From JBOHWJ01 sp050736615 (GTDB taxonomy: Bacteria; Desulfobacterota; Binatia; Binatales; Binataceae): a stretch of DNA of 14,676 nucleotides. The position numbers were made by a program, and so were the translations under genes. This document shows, in pieces, positions 1 to 8,134 of the stretch. The stretch spans positions 1-14,676 of the forward strand of contig JBOHWL010000127.1 in NCBI GenBank assembly GCA_050736615.1, written 5' to 3'. The notes beneath the pieces were generated by a model. The model searched no databases. It was not told the origin of the DNA and saw only the letters and a program-made list of their open reading frames with translations. Each line of letters opens with the position of its first letter. Positions within the stretch are counted from its first letter, which is position 1.

Positions 1-36
1 TCCCGGGTTTTTTTGATTTTGCGGGTCTTTACCGGG

Positions 37-120
37 ATTCTTCACTAATCTAAACGCACGTCGCAGACTCTTTTGCTCGCTCCGCCTGCGGCTACGCTAA
101 TGGCGGACTTTGTTCAGAAT
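37..120. repeat. Degenerate palindromic intergenic repeat, copy 1
   Basis: The ends form an imperfect inverted repeat: ATTCTTCAC at 37-45 faces GTTCAGAAT at 112-120, matching at 7 of 9 positions. The interior, from TAAACGCACG at 51 to CTCCGCC at 86, closely resembles a second block at 573-610. The form GTCATTCTGAAC...GTGAAGAATCCC, read on the minus strand, recalls dispersed palindromic elements common in many bacterial genomes; this likeness is from memory. It lies downstream of the DUF309 gene and could act in its transcript end. No protein is supported across it. Confidence 0.45.
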
Positions 121-147
121 GACAAAAAGGGCTGGTGCGGAGGTTCT

Positions 148-522
148 TTAACGGGTTGGGCAAAGCGTGTTCACAGATTTTCGCAATCTTGGCGGCTGTG
201 GTGGACGAACTCGACTAAGAGAAGTCGCAACGTAGGTTTCGAATTCGCGGCGGAATTCGCCCAATTCCACGCCCATCCATATTGCCGGAAATAGCTCAAG
301 TTTCACCTTCGATTTGCCCAGGAGTGAGAGTGCGCCGCGGCGATGGCCGCGTTCAACCTGAAGCAGGGCCGCAGCCGCCTGAATCAAACCCTGAAGGAAT
401 AACTTTTCCTCACCGCTGACGCGCTTCCACGCCGCTTCCCAAACTTCGTGGCATTCAAAGAAGCGGCCAGCGTTGAACAGGACGCATCCCTGCCCGAATA
501 ATTCCTCGATTTCCGCACTCAT
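148..522 (-). CDS. DUF309 domain-containing protein
   Basis: A 124-residue soluble helical protein. The family signature is clear: an N-terminal 'F-x-x-G-x-F-F-E-C-H-E-V-W-E' stretch at residues 16-29 (His25-Glu26 are the hallmark pair), followed by 'L-Q-G-L-I-Q-A-A-A-A-L' at about 43-53 and 'G-H-R-R-G-A' at about 59-64. DUF309 proteins are small all-helical proteins of unknown function, and the conserved Glu/His cluster suggests a metal or ligand site, which is inference. The start is ATG at 522 with a modest AAGG ribosome site about 9 nt upstream. The C-terminal 20 or so residues (Pro/Arg-rich) lie beyond the family core. It is divergent from the MBL-fold gene and appears monocistronic, with intergenic repeats on both sides. 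Confidence 0.88.
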   Translation of the reverse strand: MSAEIEELFGQGCVLFNAGRFFECHEVWEAAWKRVSGEEKLFLQGLIQAAAALLQVERGHRRGALSLLGKSKVKLELFPAIWMGVELGEFRREFETYVATSLSRVRPPQPPRLRKSVNTLCPTR

Positions 523-572
523 CGCCCGCTGCCTTAAAGTTTAAAGGATTGCACAAGCGTTATCGCCGGATT

Positions 573-620
573 AAAAACGCACGGCGCAGGCGCTTTTTGC
601 TCGCTGCGCCCCCGGTTCAG
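573..620. repeat. Degenerate palindromic intergenic repeat, copy 2
   Basis: The block AAAACGCACGGCGCAGG...TTTTTGCTCGCTGCGCC matches the interior of the element at 51-86 with few changes, and is followed by GGTTCAG at 614-620, like the end of copy 1. It contains its own perfect 7-bp inverted repeat, GGCGCAG (583-589) and CTGCGCC (604-610), with a 14-nt loop, so its transcript could fold. It sits in the divergent gap between the DUF309 gene and the MBL-fold gene and so may overlap their promoters. Confidence 0.45.
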
Positions 621-684
621 CCCATCGCGCTTGACGGTGAAAGCCCACGCGTTTCACTATGGCGGCATACAGGAGAGGTTTTCT

Positions 685-1464
685 ATGAGCGAAGCCACCG
701 CCAATAAGCTAATCGCGCTCACCGGCGCGACCTTCACGATGAAGGAATCGCAACTGATGATGGGCGGACGCGATCTTGACATCGATATTCCGATCCCTTC
801 ATTTCTGATTGAGCATCCCAAAGGGTTAGTGCTCTTCGATTCGGGGTGCAATCCGGAAGTTATCAACAACGCGGAAGCTTACTGGGGCCGCGCCACCAAA
901 TTTCTGCGTAATATCCGTTTCAATCGCGATCAGGTCGTCGATCAGCAGGTGAAACTGCACGGCTACAAACCGTCCGACGTTAAATTCGTCGTGGTGTCGC
1001 ATCTTCATCTGGACCATTCGGGCGGTCTGGCACTGTTTCCCAACGCCCAGTTCCTCGTGATGGAGGGCGAGTTGCCGTACGCGTACTGGCCGAAGCGCCA
1101 GGCGCGCAATGCCTTTATTTTAAATGATTTGCTGCCGACGCGCGGCTTCGATTGGAAGGAATTGCCGGGGGATACCGATATCTTTGGTGATGGCAGCCTC
1201 AAGATGCTCAAGACAGCCGGCCATACGCCGGGAGAATGTTCATTACAGGTGCGGCTTAAGAGCGGCAGTGTGATTCTGACTGGTGACACGATTCATGTCA
1301 GGCCACAACTTGAGACGTTGGCCGCGATGGACAGTGATTTCGATATTGCACAAGCCAGCGCTTCGATTAAACGGCTCAAGGATATCCAGCACAGCGGGGA
1401 AGCCAAGCTGTGGATTAGTCACGCGCCGGAAGATTGGGAGGAATTTCCTCACGTCATGGAATGA
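685..1464 (+). CDS. MBL-fold metallohydrolase, N-acyl-homoserine-lactonase-like
   Basis: A 259-residue metallo-beta-lactamase-fold enzyme, close in length to AiiA (250). The metal ligands are all visible: His106-x-His108-x-Asp110-His111 in SHLHLDHSGG, His180 in TAGHTPGE, Asp201 in LTGDT and His246 in ISHAPEDW. This is the full dinuclear zinc set. The family includes quorum-quenching lactonases that open the homoserine lactone ring, but the substrate here is unproven. The AiiA active-site Tyr194 aligns with His204 here. I chose ATG 685 because AGGAGAGG lies 6 nt upstream at 671-678 and the first family strand (KLIALTGATF) follows. An in-frame TTG at 631 would add 18 unsupported residues. No signal peptide is seen, so it is probably cytoplasmic. 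Its 3' end converges on lhr. Confidence 0.85.
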   Translation: MSEATANKLIALTGATFTMKESQLMMGGRDLDIDIPIPSFLIEHPKGLVLFDSGCNPEVINNAEAYWGRATKFLRNIRFNRDQVVDQQVKLHGYKPSDVKFVVVSHLHLDHSGGLALFPNAQFLVMEGELPYAYWPKRQARNAFILNDLLPTRGFDWKELPGDTDIFGDGSLKMLKTAGHTPGECSLQVRLKSGSVILTGDTIHVRPQLETLAAMDSDFDIAQASASIKRLKDIQHSGEAKLWISHAPEDWEEFPHVME

Positions 1465-1467
1465 CTT

Positions 1468-1486
1468 GCGGCCCACTGGGAGCCGC
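1468..1486. terminator. Possible convergent hairpin between MBL gene and lhr
   Basis: GCGGC at 1468-1472 pairs with GCCGC at 1482-1486 across a 9-nt loop. It lies in the 44-bp gap between two converging genes, just after the TGA of the MBL gene. There is no T-run on either side, so intrinsic termination is doubtful. Confidence 0.28.
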
Positions 1487-1508
1487 TGTCACCATCGCGA
1501 AGGACTGA

Positions 1509-4500
1509 CTAATTCGGGCTGGCGGACGCCAGATGCGAGCGGCGTGGCGCCGGTCCGGGCAAGCCATCATAGACCAATGACCGCCCGTCGGAATGGAAGC
1601 GCATCGCTGCCATCAGTTCGATTCGTGCCGACGCCAGCGCCGGCTCACTATCGATGGTGTCAAGCACGAGTTTGCTTCGCAGCCTCATCATTGCGGCAAG
1701 CGCTTCACCGAAACCCGCCTCATCGAGGTTAAAACTCACCAGCGAGCGTCCACTTAAGCCAAGCATAACGCGGCCGCCGCGGATGACAACGAGATTTGAT
1801 GCATCACGTGAAATGCCGCACGCGGGCAGTAGGACGCCGTAAGGATTGGCGGGGTCGGCCGCGCTGAGCGCGATGGGCGGTTCATTGGCCGCAACGCCAC
1901 GCATAGCACGCAACATCGCGACCGCCTCCGGTAACGCGTACTGTTCGCCTGAGAGCGCTCGGATAAAATAGCCGCGGCGAATCGTACCCGCGTATTCCAT
2001 GCGGCGCAGCACCATAGACAGCTCACGCCAGGTTGCAGGTGAAGCTTCCAGCGCCAGCATCTCGCGCGTCAGGATTCCGTGACGCGTGAGCAACGTCTGC
2101 GCGAGTTCTTTCACGCCATCGCTGGCCGCAACCTGCTTTGCGGCGTCACCCAGTTTCGAGCTATCCCCGTCAGCGACCGTGTCCGGGACCATTGCCGCCG
2201 ACCAGCGGCCGGACAGACTCGACTTGAGCCGCGCTTGCACCGCCGCGTCATGGCGGCTATGGCCGCTGTGTTCGCGTTCGCGCGTGATAGTGCCGGCGGC
2301 TGCGGTTTCCGACCAAAGCAGGCGCAACGGCGCGAAGCTATCGTTGGTCACCCGTCCCGCCGCGACCAGCCGCCACAACGCGGCCAAGGCGTCGCGTTCG
2401 GAAATACCAGCGTGTTCAGATAGTTGGTCGAGAAATTGCGCACCGCCCGATATCAGCGCTTTGAGCACCGCCGCTTCCCGCTCATCGAGCGTACGCTCAT
2501 CGCGCCGGAGCGTGAGCCGGCGATGGCGCCGCGGGACGAAGATGATGGACGAGAACAGCGAAGTTGGGGACGCCGGCGCCTGGTCAGTCGCGGGCGCAGC
2601 CATCCAGACGATCTCACCGCTCATGCACAAGAGGTCGAGATATTCGGGGCGATAGCCTGGAATACGCGCGGGCAGGATTGCCTTCTCCCAAAATTCCGGA
2701 GTGAAAGCCAATCCAGAGAGCTGTTCGAGCACCTCGCCGACCCCAACGCTGCCCGCCGCCGACTCGCCCAAACGCTGCCATTTCAGCCTGAAGGCGGCAA
2801 ACTCATGATCATCGCAAGGTTCGACTTCGGCGCGCAGACGGTTCAAGGTCTGGCGATGAATCCGCTCCAGCACGTAGCGATCGCACCATTGCTCGGCCTG
2901 GATCGGAATCCCCACCTCAGTTTGGATGAAGTGGCCGCGGAAAATGGCGCCTTCAGCCTCTAATCGCGCAACACCGGACGCAATTTCCGCCTCCGGCAAG
3001 CCCGCCCGCCGCGCCATTTCAGCCACCGTCATCGGGCCCGACGTCGCCAATGTGCGCCGGATAATTTCCGCTCGCGCATCGTCGGGCGATATCTGAGCCA
3101 AGGCCGCGGATTTACTTGAGCGATTGCCGAACGACCCCCCGGGATACGCGGCTGCGTAAATTCCAGCGTCTTCGTCAGCGATTAGCGCTTCCAAAGACGA
3201 GCCAAGTCGCGCTTTGAAAACCCTACCTTCGGCGATCAATTCGCCAGCAATTGCGGTGACATCGCCGCTCGCATGTTCCGATAATTCCCGTTCCATGATC
3301 GTGCCGTGGGCGCGGACCATCTCGTAGAGTTCGTCGGCGTTGCGTGCGCGCGAGGCCGGCGCGCGCCCACACGCCTCACCAGCGATTTGTTCGAGCGCCG
3401 CACTGGAAAGCATTGCCGCGACGCCCTCTTCACGAAAGACATCCTCGGCCATCGACGGATTCATCGCGACCGTCCGACTGCGACGATTGGCGCGTTCGCC
3501 ATCATCAAGGAAGGAATAGTCCCACGCCAGCAGTACGCGATGAGCGAAGACCGAGGGTGCGATCGCATCGACCAGCACGGTGCGCACCCCGCCCTCCTCG
3601 ATGCCCCGCAGCAATTCACACAAACGCTTCAGATCAGTCGATTCCTCCAGGCATTCGCGAATAGTCTCGGCAACGATGAAATGATCCGGAACTTCGATGG
3701 CCGGCGGGCGGTTCTCAAAGCATGCGTTGCGTGCTGGAAACAGCGAAGTGATCAATTCCTGTGTGCGCAGCCGCTGAATCCACGCCGCCACCTTGCGCCC
3801 CTTCATCGAACGCATCACGCTCAATGCGCGCGTGGCAACATGACGGAAACGCACCTCGAACATCGGAGCGTCCAGGATCGCCTGTACCAGTACTGCGCGA
3901 AGATTGCGCGAATTGAGCATCGTCATCAAATGCTCGAGGGGGAAACTATGGCGTGAATTCAGCGCCAACAGCACCGCGTCGTCGATCGCTGAGGCCTGGA
4001 TTTCGAAGTCAAAACTCTGACAAAGGCGCTTGCGTAGCGCGAGCCCGAAGCCACGATTGAGGCGAATTCCCAACGGCGAATGAATCACAATCTGAGTGCC
4101 GCCGAGACCGTCAAAAAACCGCTCCACCACTAGCGTACGTTCATCGGGAATCGCGCCCAGAGCCTCGAATCCGCGCCGCACATACGCGACCGTCTGCATC
4201 GCCGCACGCTCCTCCAGCGCGCATTCGCTTATGAGCCAGCGTGTCGCGGCCATTTCACCGTCAGAACGTTGAAGGAGCGCGACAATACGTCGCTTGATGG
4301 CGCAAGCTTCCGCGGACAGGGCGGGCGATCGCCCGGCCGCTTCGGTTTGCCAGAACGGCAATGACGGCGCCATTCCGGGCGCTGCCTCGACCAGCAAACG
4401 GTTTTTCGAAATGCCGAGAATCCGCCACGGCATCGAGCCTAATGAAAAGATATCGCCGCGCGATGCCTCTTGCGCAAAATCCTCTTCGACGTCGCCAATC

Positions 4501-6083
4501 CGGCGTTGTTCCGAATTGATCACCACGTCGAGATTGCCACTTTCGGGAATGGTGCCGCCCGAGGTTATTACCGCCAACCGCGCGCCGCGTCGTGGCCGCA
4601 CGCGATGCGCGAGGCGATCGTGGAAAATCTTCGGCGCGCAGCCCTGGATATGCTCCGGCCGCTGCACCGCCATTTGCTCAAGTAATTGTTCAAGTTGAAC
4701 CGGGGTCAAGGCCGCGAAATTGAAGGCCGACTTGAGCATTACGAGCAACTTATGCTCGGCGATATCTTCTTCCTCGGCCGCAATCGCGACGATTTGCTGC
4801 GCAAGCACGTCGGCGCATCCGGTCGGCACCTCGACTTCGTCGAGCCGGTTATTGCGAATGGCATGAACCGCCGCCGCGCATTCGAGCAGATCATCCAGCG
4901 TCAGGGCGAAGAAACGACCCTTGGGCGTCTCACCAAGGCTGTGGCCCGAACGCCCGATTCTCTGCACGGCCGCGGCGATCGATTTGGGCGAATCAATCTG
5001 GCACACCAATTCAACCGCGCCGACATCGATGCCAAGTTCGAGTGAGGCGGTTGCAACTAGCGCTTTAAGTTCGCCGCGTTTAAGCCGCTGCTCCGCCATC
5101 AGGCGTTCCGCTCGTGCGAGACTACCGTGATGGGCCATCACGGCGTCATGCCCGAGGCGTTTTTGCAGTGCCAGCGCGATTCGTTCCGCCCAGCGGCGGC
5201 TCAGCGTGAACACCAGCGTCGTGCGATGGGCACGGATGAGACTTGCAACCGCATCGTACATTGCCTCCCAATGCGGATGGGTCGCGAGCGAACCGAGTTC
5301 AGGACCCGGCGCCAACACCTGCAAATCGAGCTGGCGCGGCGCATCATCGGCGCGAACTATCCGCACCGGCCTTGGCACTAGCCCATCGCCGCTGATCTCA
5401 GCGCCCGCCAGAAAATGCGCGAGCGTTTCGATTGGATTCAAGGTGGCGGAAAGTCCGATACGCGTGGGCCGGTCAGCCCCACCCCGCCGCACCATCCGTT
5501 CAAGCCGTTCAAGCGTGACGCCCAGGTGAGCGCCGCGCTTGTTTCCCGCCAACGCATGAAGTTCATCGACGATAACATAGCGCACGGCGCGCAGCTTTTC
5601 GCGAAAACGCGGCGAGGTCAGCAGGATGAATAACGATTCGGGCGTGGTGACCAGAATATGGGGCGACCGCCGCAGCATCCGCGCCCGCTCGCTGACGGGA
5701 GTATCGCCGGTACGGAGTCCAGCGCGAATTTCGCCAATTGCGCAGCCGAGTTCATCCGCGATGGCATGCACGCCTTCAAGCGGCTCTTGAAGATTCAGCC
5801 GGATATCGTTGGCGAGTGCTTTGAGCGGAGAGACGTACAGGACCGAGACTTCGTCGCGCAACTCGCCCGCCGCAGCCTGGGCCACCAGGCGGTTAATCGC
5901 CCACATAAAAGCGGCGAGCGTTTTTCCACTGCCGGTGGGAGCGCATAACAGCACGTCATGACCGGGCGCATGCTGCGACGCGCGAATTACCGGCCATCCC
6001 AGTTCCTGCACGCGCGAGGGCGCGTTGAAGCGCCGCTCGAACCAGGTGCGGACCGCCGGATGAAATCCATCCAACAAGACCAT
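1509..6083 (-). CDS. lhr: Lhr-type ATP-dependent DNA helicase (long form)
   Basis: A 1524-residue superfamily 2 helicase, near the 1538 residues of E. coli Lhr, so full length. Motifs in order: Walker A APTGSGKT (48-55), TTPES (146-150), Walker B DELH (173-176), SATL (212-215) and motif VI QRIGRSGH (374-381). The two RecA-like domains span about 1-430. A winged-helix and beta-barrel Lhr core follows, with LPFWQ near residue 578 aligning with the DNA-contacting Trp region known from mycobacterial Lhr. The last 650 or so residues are the long Lhr C-terminal region, which in E. coli has been reported to carry uracil-DNA glycosylase activity. Lhr is a 3'-5' translocase linked to DNA repair. The start is ATG 6083; no strong ribosome site is visible, but GFHPAVRTWF immediately after is the normal family N-terminus. 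Upstream is the HpaB remnant, and the 3' end converges on the MBL gene. Confidence 0.95.
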   Translation of the reverse strand: MVLLDGFHPAVRTWFERRFNAPSRVQELGWPVIRASQHAPGHDVLLCAPTGSGKTLAAFMWAINRLVAQAAAGELRDEVSVLYVSPLKALANDIRLNLQEPLEGVHAIADELGCAIGEIRAGLRTGDTPVSERARMLRRSPHILVTTPESLFILLTSPRFREKLRAVRYVIVDELHALAGNKRGAHLGVTLERLERMVRRGGADRPTRIGLSATLNPIETLAHFLAGAEISGDGLVPRPVRIVRADDAPRQLDLQVLAPGPELGSLATHPHWEAMYDAVASLIRAHRTTLVFTLSRRWAERIALALQKRLGHDAVMAHHGSLARAERLMAEQRLKRGELKALVATASLELGIDVGAVELVCQIDSPKSIAAAVQRIGRSGHSLGETPKGRFFALTLDDLLECAAAVHAIRNNRLDEVEVPTGCADVLAQQIVAIAAEEEDIAEHKLLVMLKSAFNFAALTPVQLEQLLEQMAVQRPEHIQGCAPKIFHDRLAHRVRPRRGARLAVITSGGTIPESGNLDVVINSEQRRIGDVEEDFAQEASRGDIFSLGSMPWRILGISKNRLLVEAAPGMAPSLPFWQTEAAGRSPALSAEACAIKRRIVALLQRSDGEMAATRWLISECALEERAAMQTVAYVRRGFEALGAIPDERTLVVERFFDGLGGTQIVIHSPLGIRLNRGFGLALRKRLCQSFDFEIQASAIDDAVLLALNSRHSFPLEHLMTMLNSRNLRAVLVQAILDAPMFEVRFRHVATRALSVMRSMKGRKVAAWIQRLRTQELITSLFPARNACFENRPPAIEVPDHFIVAETIRECLEESTDLKRLCELLRGIEEGGVRTVLVDAIAPSVFAHRVLLAWDYSFLDDGERANRRSRTVAMNPSMAEDVFREEGVAAMLSSAALEQIAGEACGRAPASRARNADELYEMVRAHGTIMERELSEHASGDVTAIAGELIAEGRVFKARLGSSLEALIADEDAGIYAAAYPGGSFGNRSSKSAALAQISPDDARAEIIRRTLATSGPMTVAEMARRAGLPEAEIASGVARLEAEGAIFRGHFIQTEVGIPIQAEQWCDRYVLERIHRQTLNRLRAEVEPCDDHEFAAFRLKWQRLGESAAGSVGVGEVLEQLSGLAFTPEFWEKAILPARIPGYRPEYLDLLCMSGEIVWMAAPATDQAPASPTSLFSSIIFVPRRHRRLTLRRDERTLDEREAAVLKALISGGAQFLDQLSEHAGISERDALAALWRLVAAGRVTNDSFAPLRLLWSETAAAGTITREREHSGHSRHDAAVQARLKSSLSGRWSAAMVPDTVADGDSSKLGDAAKQVAASDGVKELAQTLLTRHGILTREMLALEASPATWRELSMVLRRMEYAGTIRRGYFIRALSGEQYALPEAVAMLRAMRGVAANEPPIALSAADPANPYGVLLPACGISRDASNLVVIRGGRVMLGLSGRSLVSFNLDEAGFGEALAAMMRLRSKLVLDTIDSEPALASARIELMAAMRFHSDGRSLVYDGLPGPAPRRSHLASASPN

Positions 6084-6090
6084 CCGATAG

Positions 6091-6386
6091 TTATAACATT
6101 ACGATGACCGTGCTTCGCGGCACTTTGTAAAATTTGTGCGTGAATCCACCGTTCCCGGTATCGGTATTGGTGGTGAGAATCGGCTGCTTTTGCGGTCGTG
6201 CAACGAGTCGTACATGCGCGCCAGCATTTGCGCCGTATTGCGGAAGGCGGGATGCCGCGTTACATCCTTGACGCGTTCGCCGTAAATCCATACTCCGGGC
6301 GAATCGTGAATACTCTCCAGGAATTCCTCGCCGGTAAACGGCCGTTCGGATCATGTTGTCATCGCGACGCGGGTCTCGCCGGTCAT
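6091..6386 (-). pseudogene. Remnant of HpaB-type 4-hydroxyphenylacetate 3-monooxygenase (N-terminus only)
   Basis: Read from ATG 6386, which is preceded by GGAGG (6394-6398) at 7 nt spacing, the frame gives MTGETRVAMTT and then TGA (6351-6353). The same frame continues with RPFTGEEFLESIHDSP, GVWIYGERVKDVTRHPAFRN and TAQMLARMYDSLHD. This is the conserved N-terminus of the HpaB/4-hydroxyphenylacetate hydroxylase (FADH2-dependent oxygenase) family. At an A-run (T-run at 6188-6191 on the plus strand) the reading frame slips. Restoring one base gives KKQPILTTNTDTGNGGFTHK followed by FYKVPRS, which again matches the family. Homology stops near 6112, and a stop follows at 6091-6093. Only about 90 of an expected 480-500 residues survive, so the gene is inactive through a nonsense codon, a frameshift and a large 3' loss. 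The remainder is not elsewhere in the window. Confidence 0.82.
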
Positions 6387-6502
6387 GCGGACACCTCCCC
6401 GGTCTCAAGTGACGCCGCCACTTACACCACGGCATTAATGCGCCGAAGGGATTACAGAGCGCAAACGCGCGGAAGGGACGGTTTCATGCGCCGCCCGCCG
6501 CC

Positions 6503-6859
6503 TCATTCGCGGAGCCGTAAAAGTTCCGGTAATTGTGCGGTAAATTCGCTGCGCGAAAGCGTTCGCTCGAAACCAGCCTCCCTGGCCGACTTCAACGCCT
6601 TCAGATCGACATGAGACGCAAAACCCACCAGCCGCATCGCGGGTTCAATCGCGCGCAGCGTGGCGGTTTCTCCAGCCGGAAAGCTGGTGTCGGAAAGGTC
6701 CGCGAATAACGCCGCCGGCCGCAATTCAGCGCATCTTGCCCGCGCGGCCTCCAACGAGGACGCGTAGGCGACTACCACGCCGAGCGCGTCCGCAACGGCA
6801 TCGATGCGTGAGCGCAGCAAAAGATCGCGCACCAGGACCAGTACTCGCGCGGCGCTCAT
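6503..6859 (-). CDS. Degenerate response-regulator receiver-domain protein
   Basis: A 118-residue single-domain protein with CheY-like periodicity: VLVLVRD strand (6-12), a helix, VVVAYAS (28-34), PAALFADLSD (48-57), RLVGFAS (76-82) and FERTLSR (97-103). The presumed phosphoacceptor Asp54 is kept. The first residue of the usual acidic pair is Arg11 instead of Asp (Asp12 remains), the switch Thr/Ser position is Ser82, and the invariant Lys region reads SRS. Phosphorylation is therefore doubtful; it may be a pseudo-receiver working by protein contact. It has no output domain. Its ATG overlaps the thiO stop as ATGA (6856-6859), so translation is probably coupled. The partner is unknown. The fold call rests on pattern, not on a search. 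Confidence 0.62.
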   Translation of the reverse strand: MSAARVLVLVRDLLLRSRIDAVADALGVVVAYASSLEAARARCAELRPAALFADLSDTSFPAGETATLRAIEPAMRLVGFASHVDLKALKSAREAGFERTLSRSEFTAQLPELLRLRE

Positions 6860-7971
6860 CGAGGATCGCCTGCAAATCGCGCGGGTGAAAACGGTGCGAG
6901 GTCAATCGACGGTTGGCGGCCCTTGATCAGATCAGCGATTATCTCGCCGGTCAGCGCCGATAGAAGAATGCCGCTGCGAAAATGACCGGTTGCGTAAAAT
7001 ACGTTGGACAGCGAGGGCGACGCTCCCAGCACCGGCAAGAGGTCTTTGGTGGCTGGACGCAAGCCCGCCCATGCTTCGCGAAAAGGCGTCGCCGCCAGCG
7101 ACGGCATCATCTCACTGGTCCCACGCACGATCTTTTCCATCCCACCCAGCGTCACGCTTTTGTCATAACCCGCCTCTTCCATGGTCGAGCCGGCCAGCAA
7201 ACGGCCGTCGCGCCGCGGCACCACGTAGCCGCGCGTCGAAAATACCGCAGGGCCGAGCGCGCCCGGCCGCGTTTCGAAACATAGGATTTGGCCGCGGATC
7301 GGGTGCAGCTTGACGTGGTCCGCCTCGAGTCCGTGAATCTCGCCCGCCCATGACCCGGCGGTGTTAATCACGATATCAGCATCGTGCCGCGCACCGTCGT
7401 GGAGCCGCACTCCAGAAGCACCGCGCCCATTGGTTACCACTTCGTCGACCGCCGCTCCTTCAATCAGCCGTGCGCCGGATCGAATCGCGGCGTTGGCGTA
7501 GGCCTGTGTCAGCTTGCGGTTATCCGTGCGACGGTTGTCCGGCAGATGGAGCGCGAAACCTATTTCGGGAGAAATCGCGGGCTCCAGCTTGCGCGCCTGG
7601 GCCGCGTCAAGCTCCTCCACCGTCGCGCCGGCCTTGCGCTGCCAGCGCGCACGATCTTCCAAATGGGCGCGCTCGGCCGCGTTGAGGGCGACATAGAGGA
7701 TGCCAGCGTGGTCGTATTCGGGGTCAACGCCGCTTTCGGCAATTAAACGCTCGACCGTGTTTTCAAATACCGTGCGCGCGTGCAGGCAAAGGTCAAAGAA
7801 GACGCCGGGCTCTTGCGCTTCGGCTTGCGGCGCTATCATTCCGGCGGCCGCCCATGAGGCTTCCCGCCCCAGACGTCCGCGCTCGAACACGGTGACGGCG
7901 ATGCCCTCGCGCGCCAGCCGCCACGCCACTGAATTGCCGATGATACCTCCGCCAATTACTACCGCTTTCAC
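6856..7971 (-). CDS. thiO: Glycine oxidase ThiO (FAD-dependent)
   Basis: A 371-residue D-amino-acid-oxidase-fold flavoprotein, matching Bacillus ThiO (369). The FAD dinucleotide-binding motif is VIGGGIIGNSVAW (5-17), followed by the acidic ribose-binding strand end FERG (29-32). REASWAAAGMIAP (36-48) is the conserved FAD/substrate segment. GLRPATKD (303-310) and GHFRSGILL (329-337) carry Arg305 and Arg332, equivalent to the glycine-carboxylate-binding Arg302 and Arg329 of the Bacillus enzyme. It oxidises glycine to the imine (dehydroglycine) for thiamine thiazole synthesis. The start is GTG 7971: an in-frame TAA lies two codons upstream, and AGGAG (7985-7989) sits about 13 nt away, a long spacing. 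No thiS or thiG is adjacent. It is divergent from the PLP-enzyme gene and coupled to the receiver gene. No TPP-riboswitch-like leader was seen. Confidence 0.9.
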   Translation of the reverse strand: MKAVVIGGGIIGNSVAWRLAREGIAVTVFERGRLGREASWAAAGMIAPQAEAQEPGVFFDLCLHARTVFENTVERLIAESGVDPEYDHAGILYVALNAAERAHLEDRARWQRKAGATVEELDAAQARKLEPAISPEIGFALHLPDNRRTDNRKLTQAYANAAIRSGARLIEGAAVDEVVTNGRGASGVRLHDGARHDADIVINTAGSWAGEIHGLEADHVKLHPIRGQILCFETRPGALGPAVFSTRGYVVPRRDGRLLAGSTMEEAGYDKSVTLGGMEKIVRGTSEMMPSLAATPFREAWAGLRPATKDLLPVLGASPSLSNVFYATGHFRSGILLSALTGEIIADLIKGRQPSIDLAPFSPARFAGDPR

Positions 7972-8103
7972 CGCTTAAGTCTCGCTCCTATGCCACAATG
8001 GCAAATTCAAGCTTAGCCGCATGCCTGTTCCGGTTAAACCCCGCGCCGCTTTGAGTGGCGACGCCGGCCCGATGCGGATTACATGACTGCTCGCCGAACG
8101 GTG

Positions 8104-8134
8104 TATAAGTAATTCCGGCCGTGACCGGAAACTT
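8104..8134 (+). promoter_or_regulatory. Possible -10 box and leader hairpin upstream of the PLP-enzyme gene
   Basis: TATAAG at 8104-8109 resembles a sigma70 -10 box, though no good -35 element is placed upstream. Directly after it, TTCCGG (8113-8118) and CCGGAA (8125-8130) form a perfect inverted repeat. It is extended by AAGT (8107-8110) pairing with ACTT (8131-8134) across a two-base AA bulge. This could be an operator or a 5'-leader hairpin. It lies in the divergent gap and could affect thiO as well. I do not recognise a known SAM riboswitch. Confidence 0.33.

Noticed and set aside
631..684. Upstream TTG start for the MBL-fold gene.
   Set aside because: No ribosome site there, while AGGAGAGG at 671-678 is ideally placed for ATG 685 and family homology starts after it.
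6091..6435. Open frame of 114 residues on the minus strand read as an intact gene.
   Set aside because: Its first half is an out-of-frame reading of the HpaB remnant; only the last 25 or so residues carry family homology, so it is a frameshift artefact.
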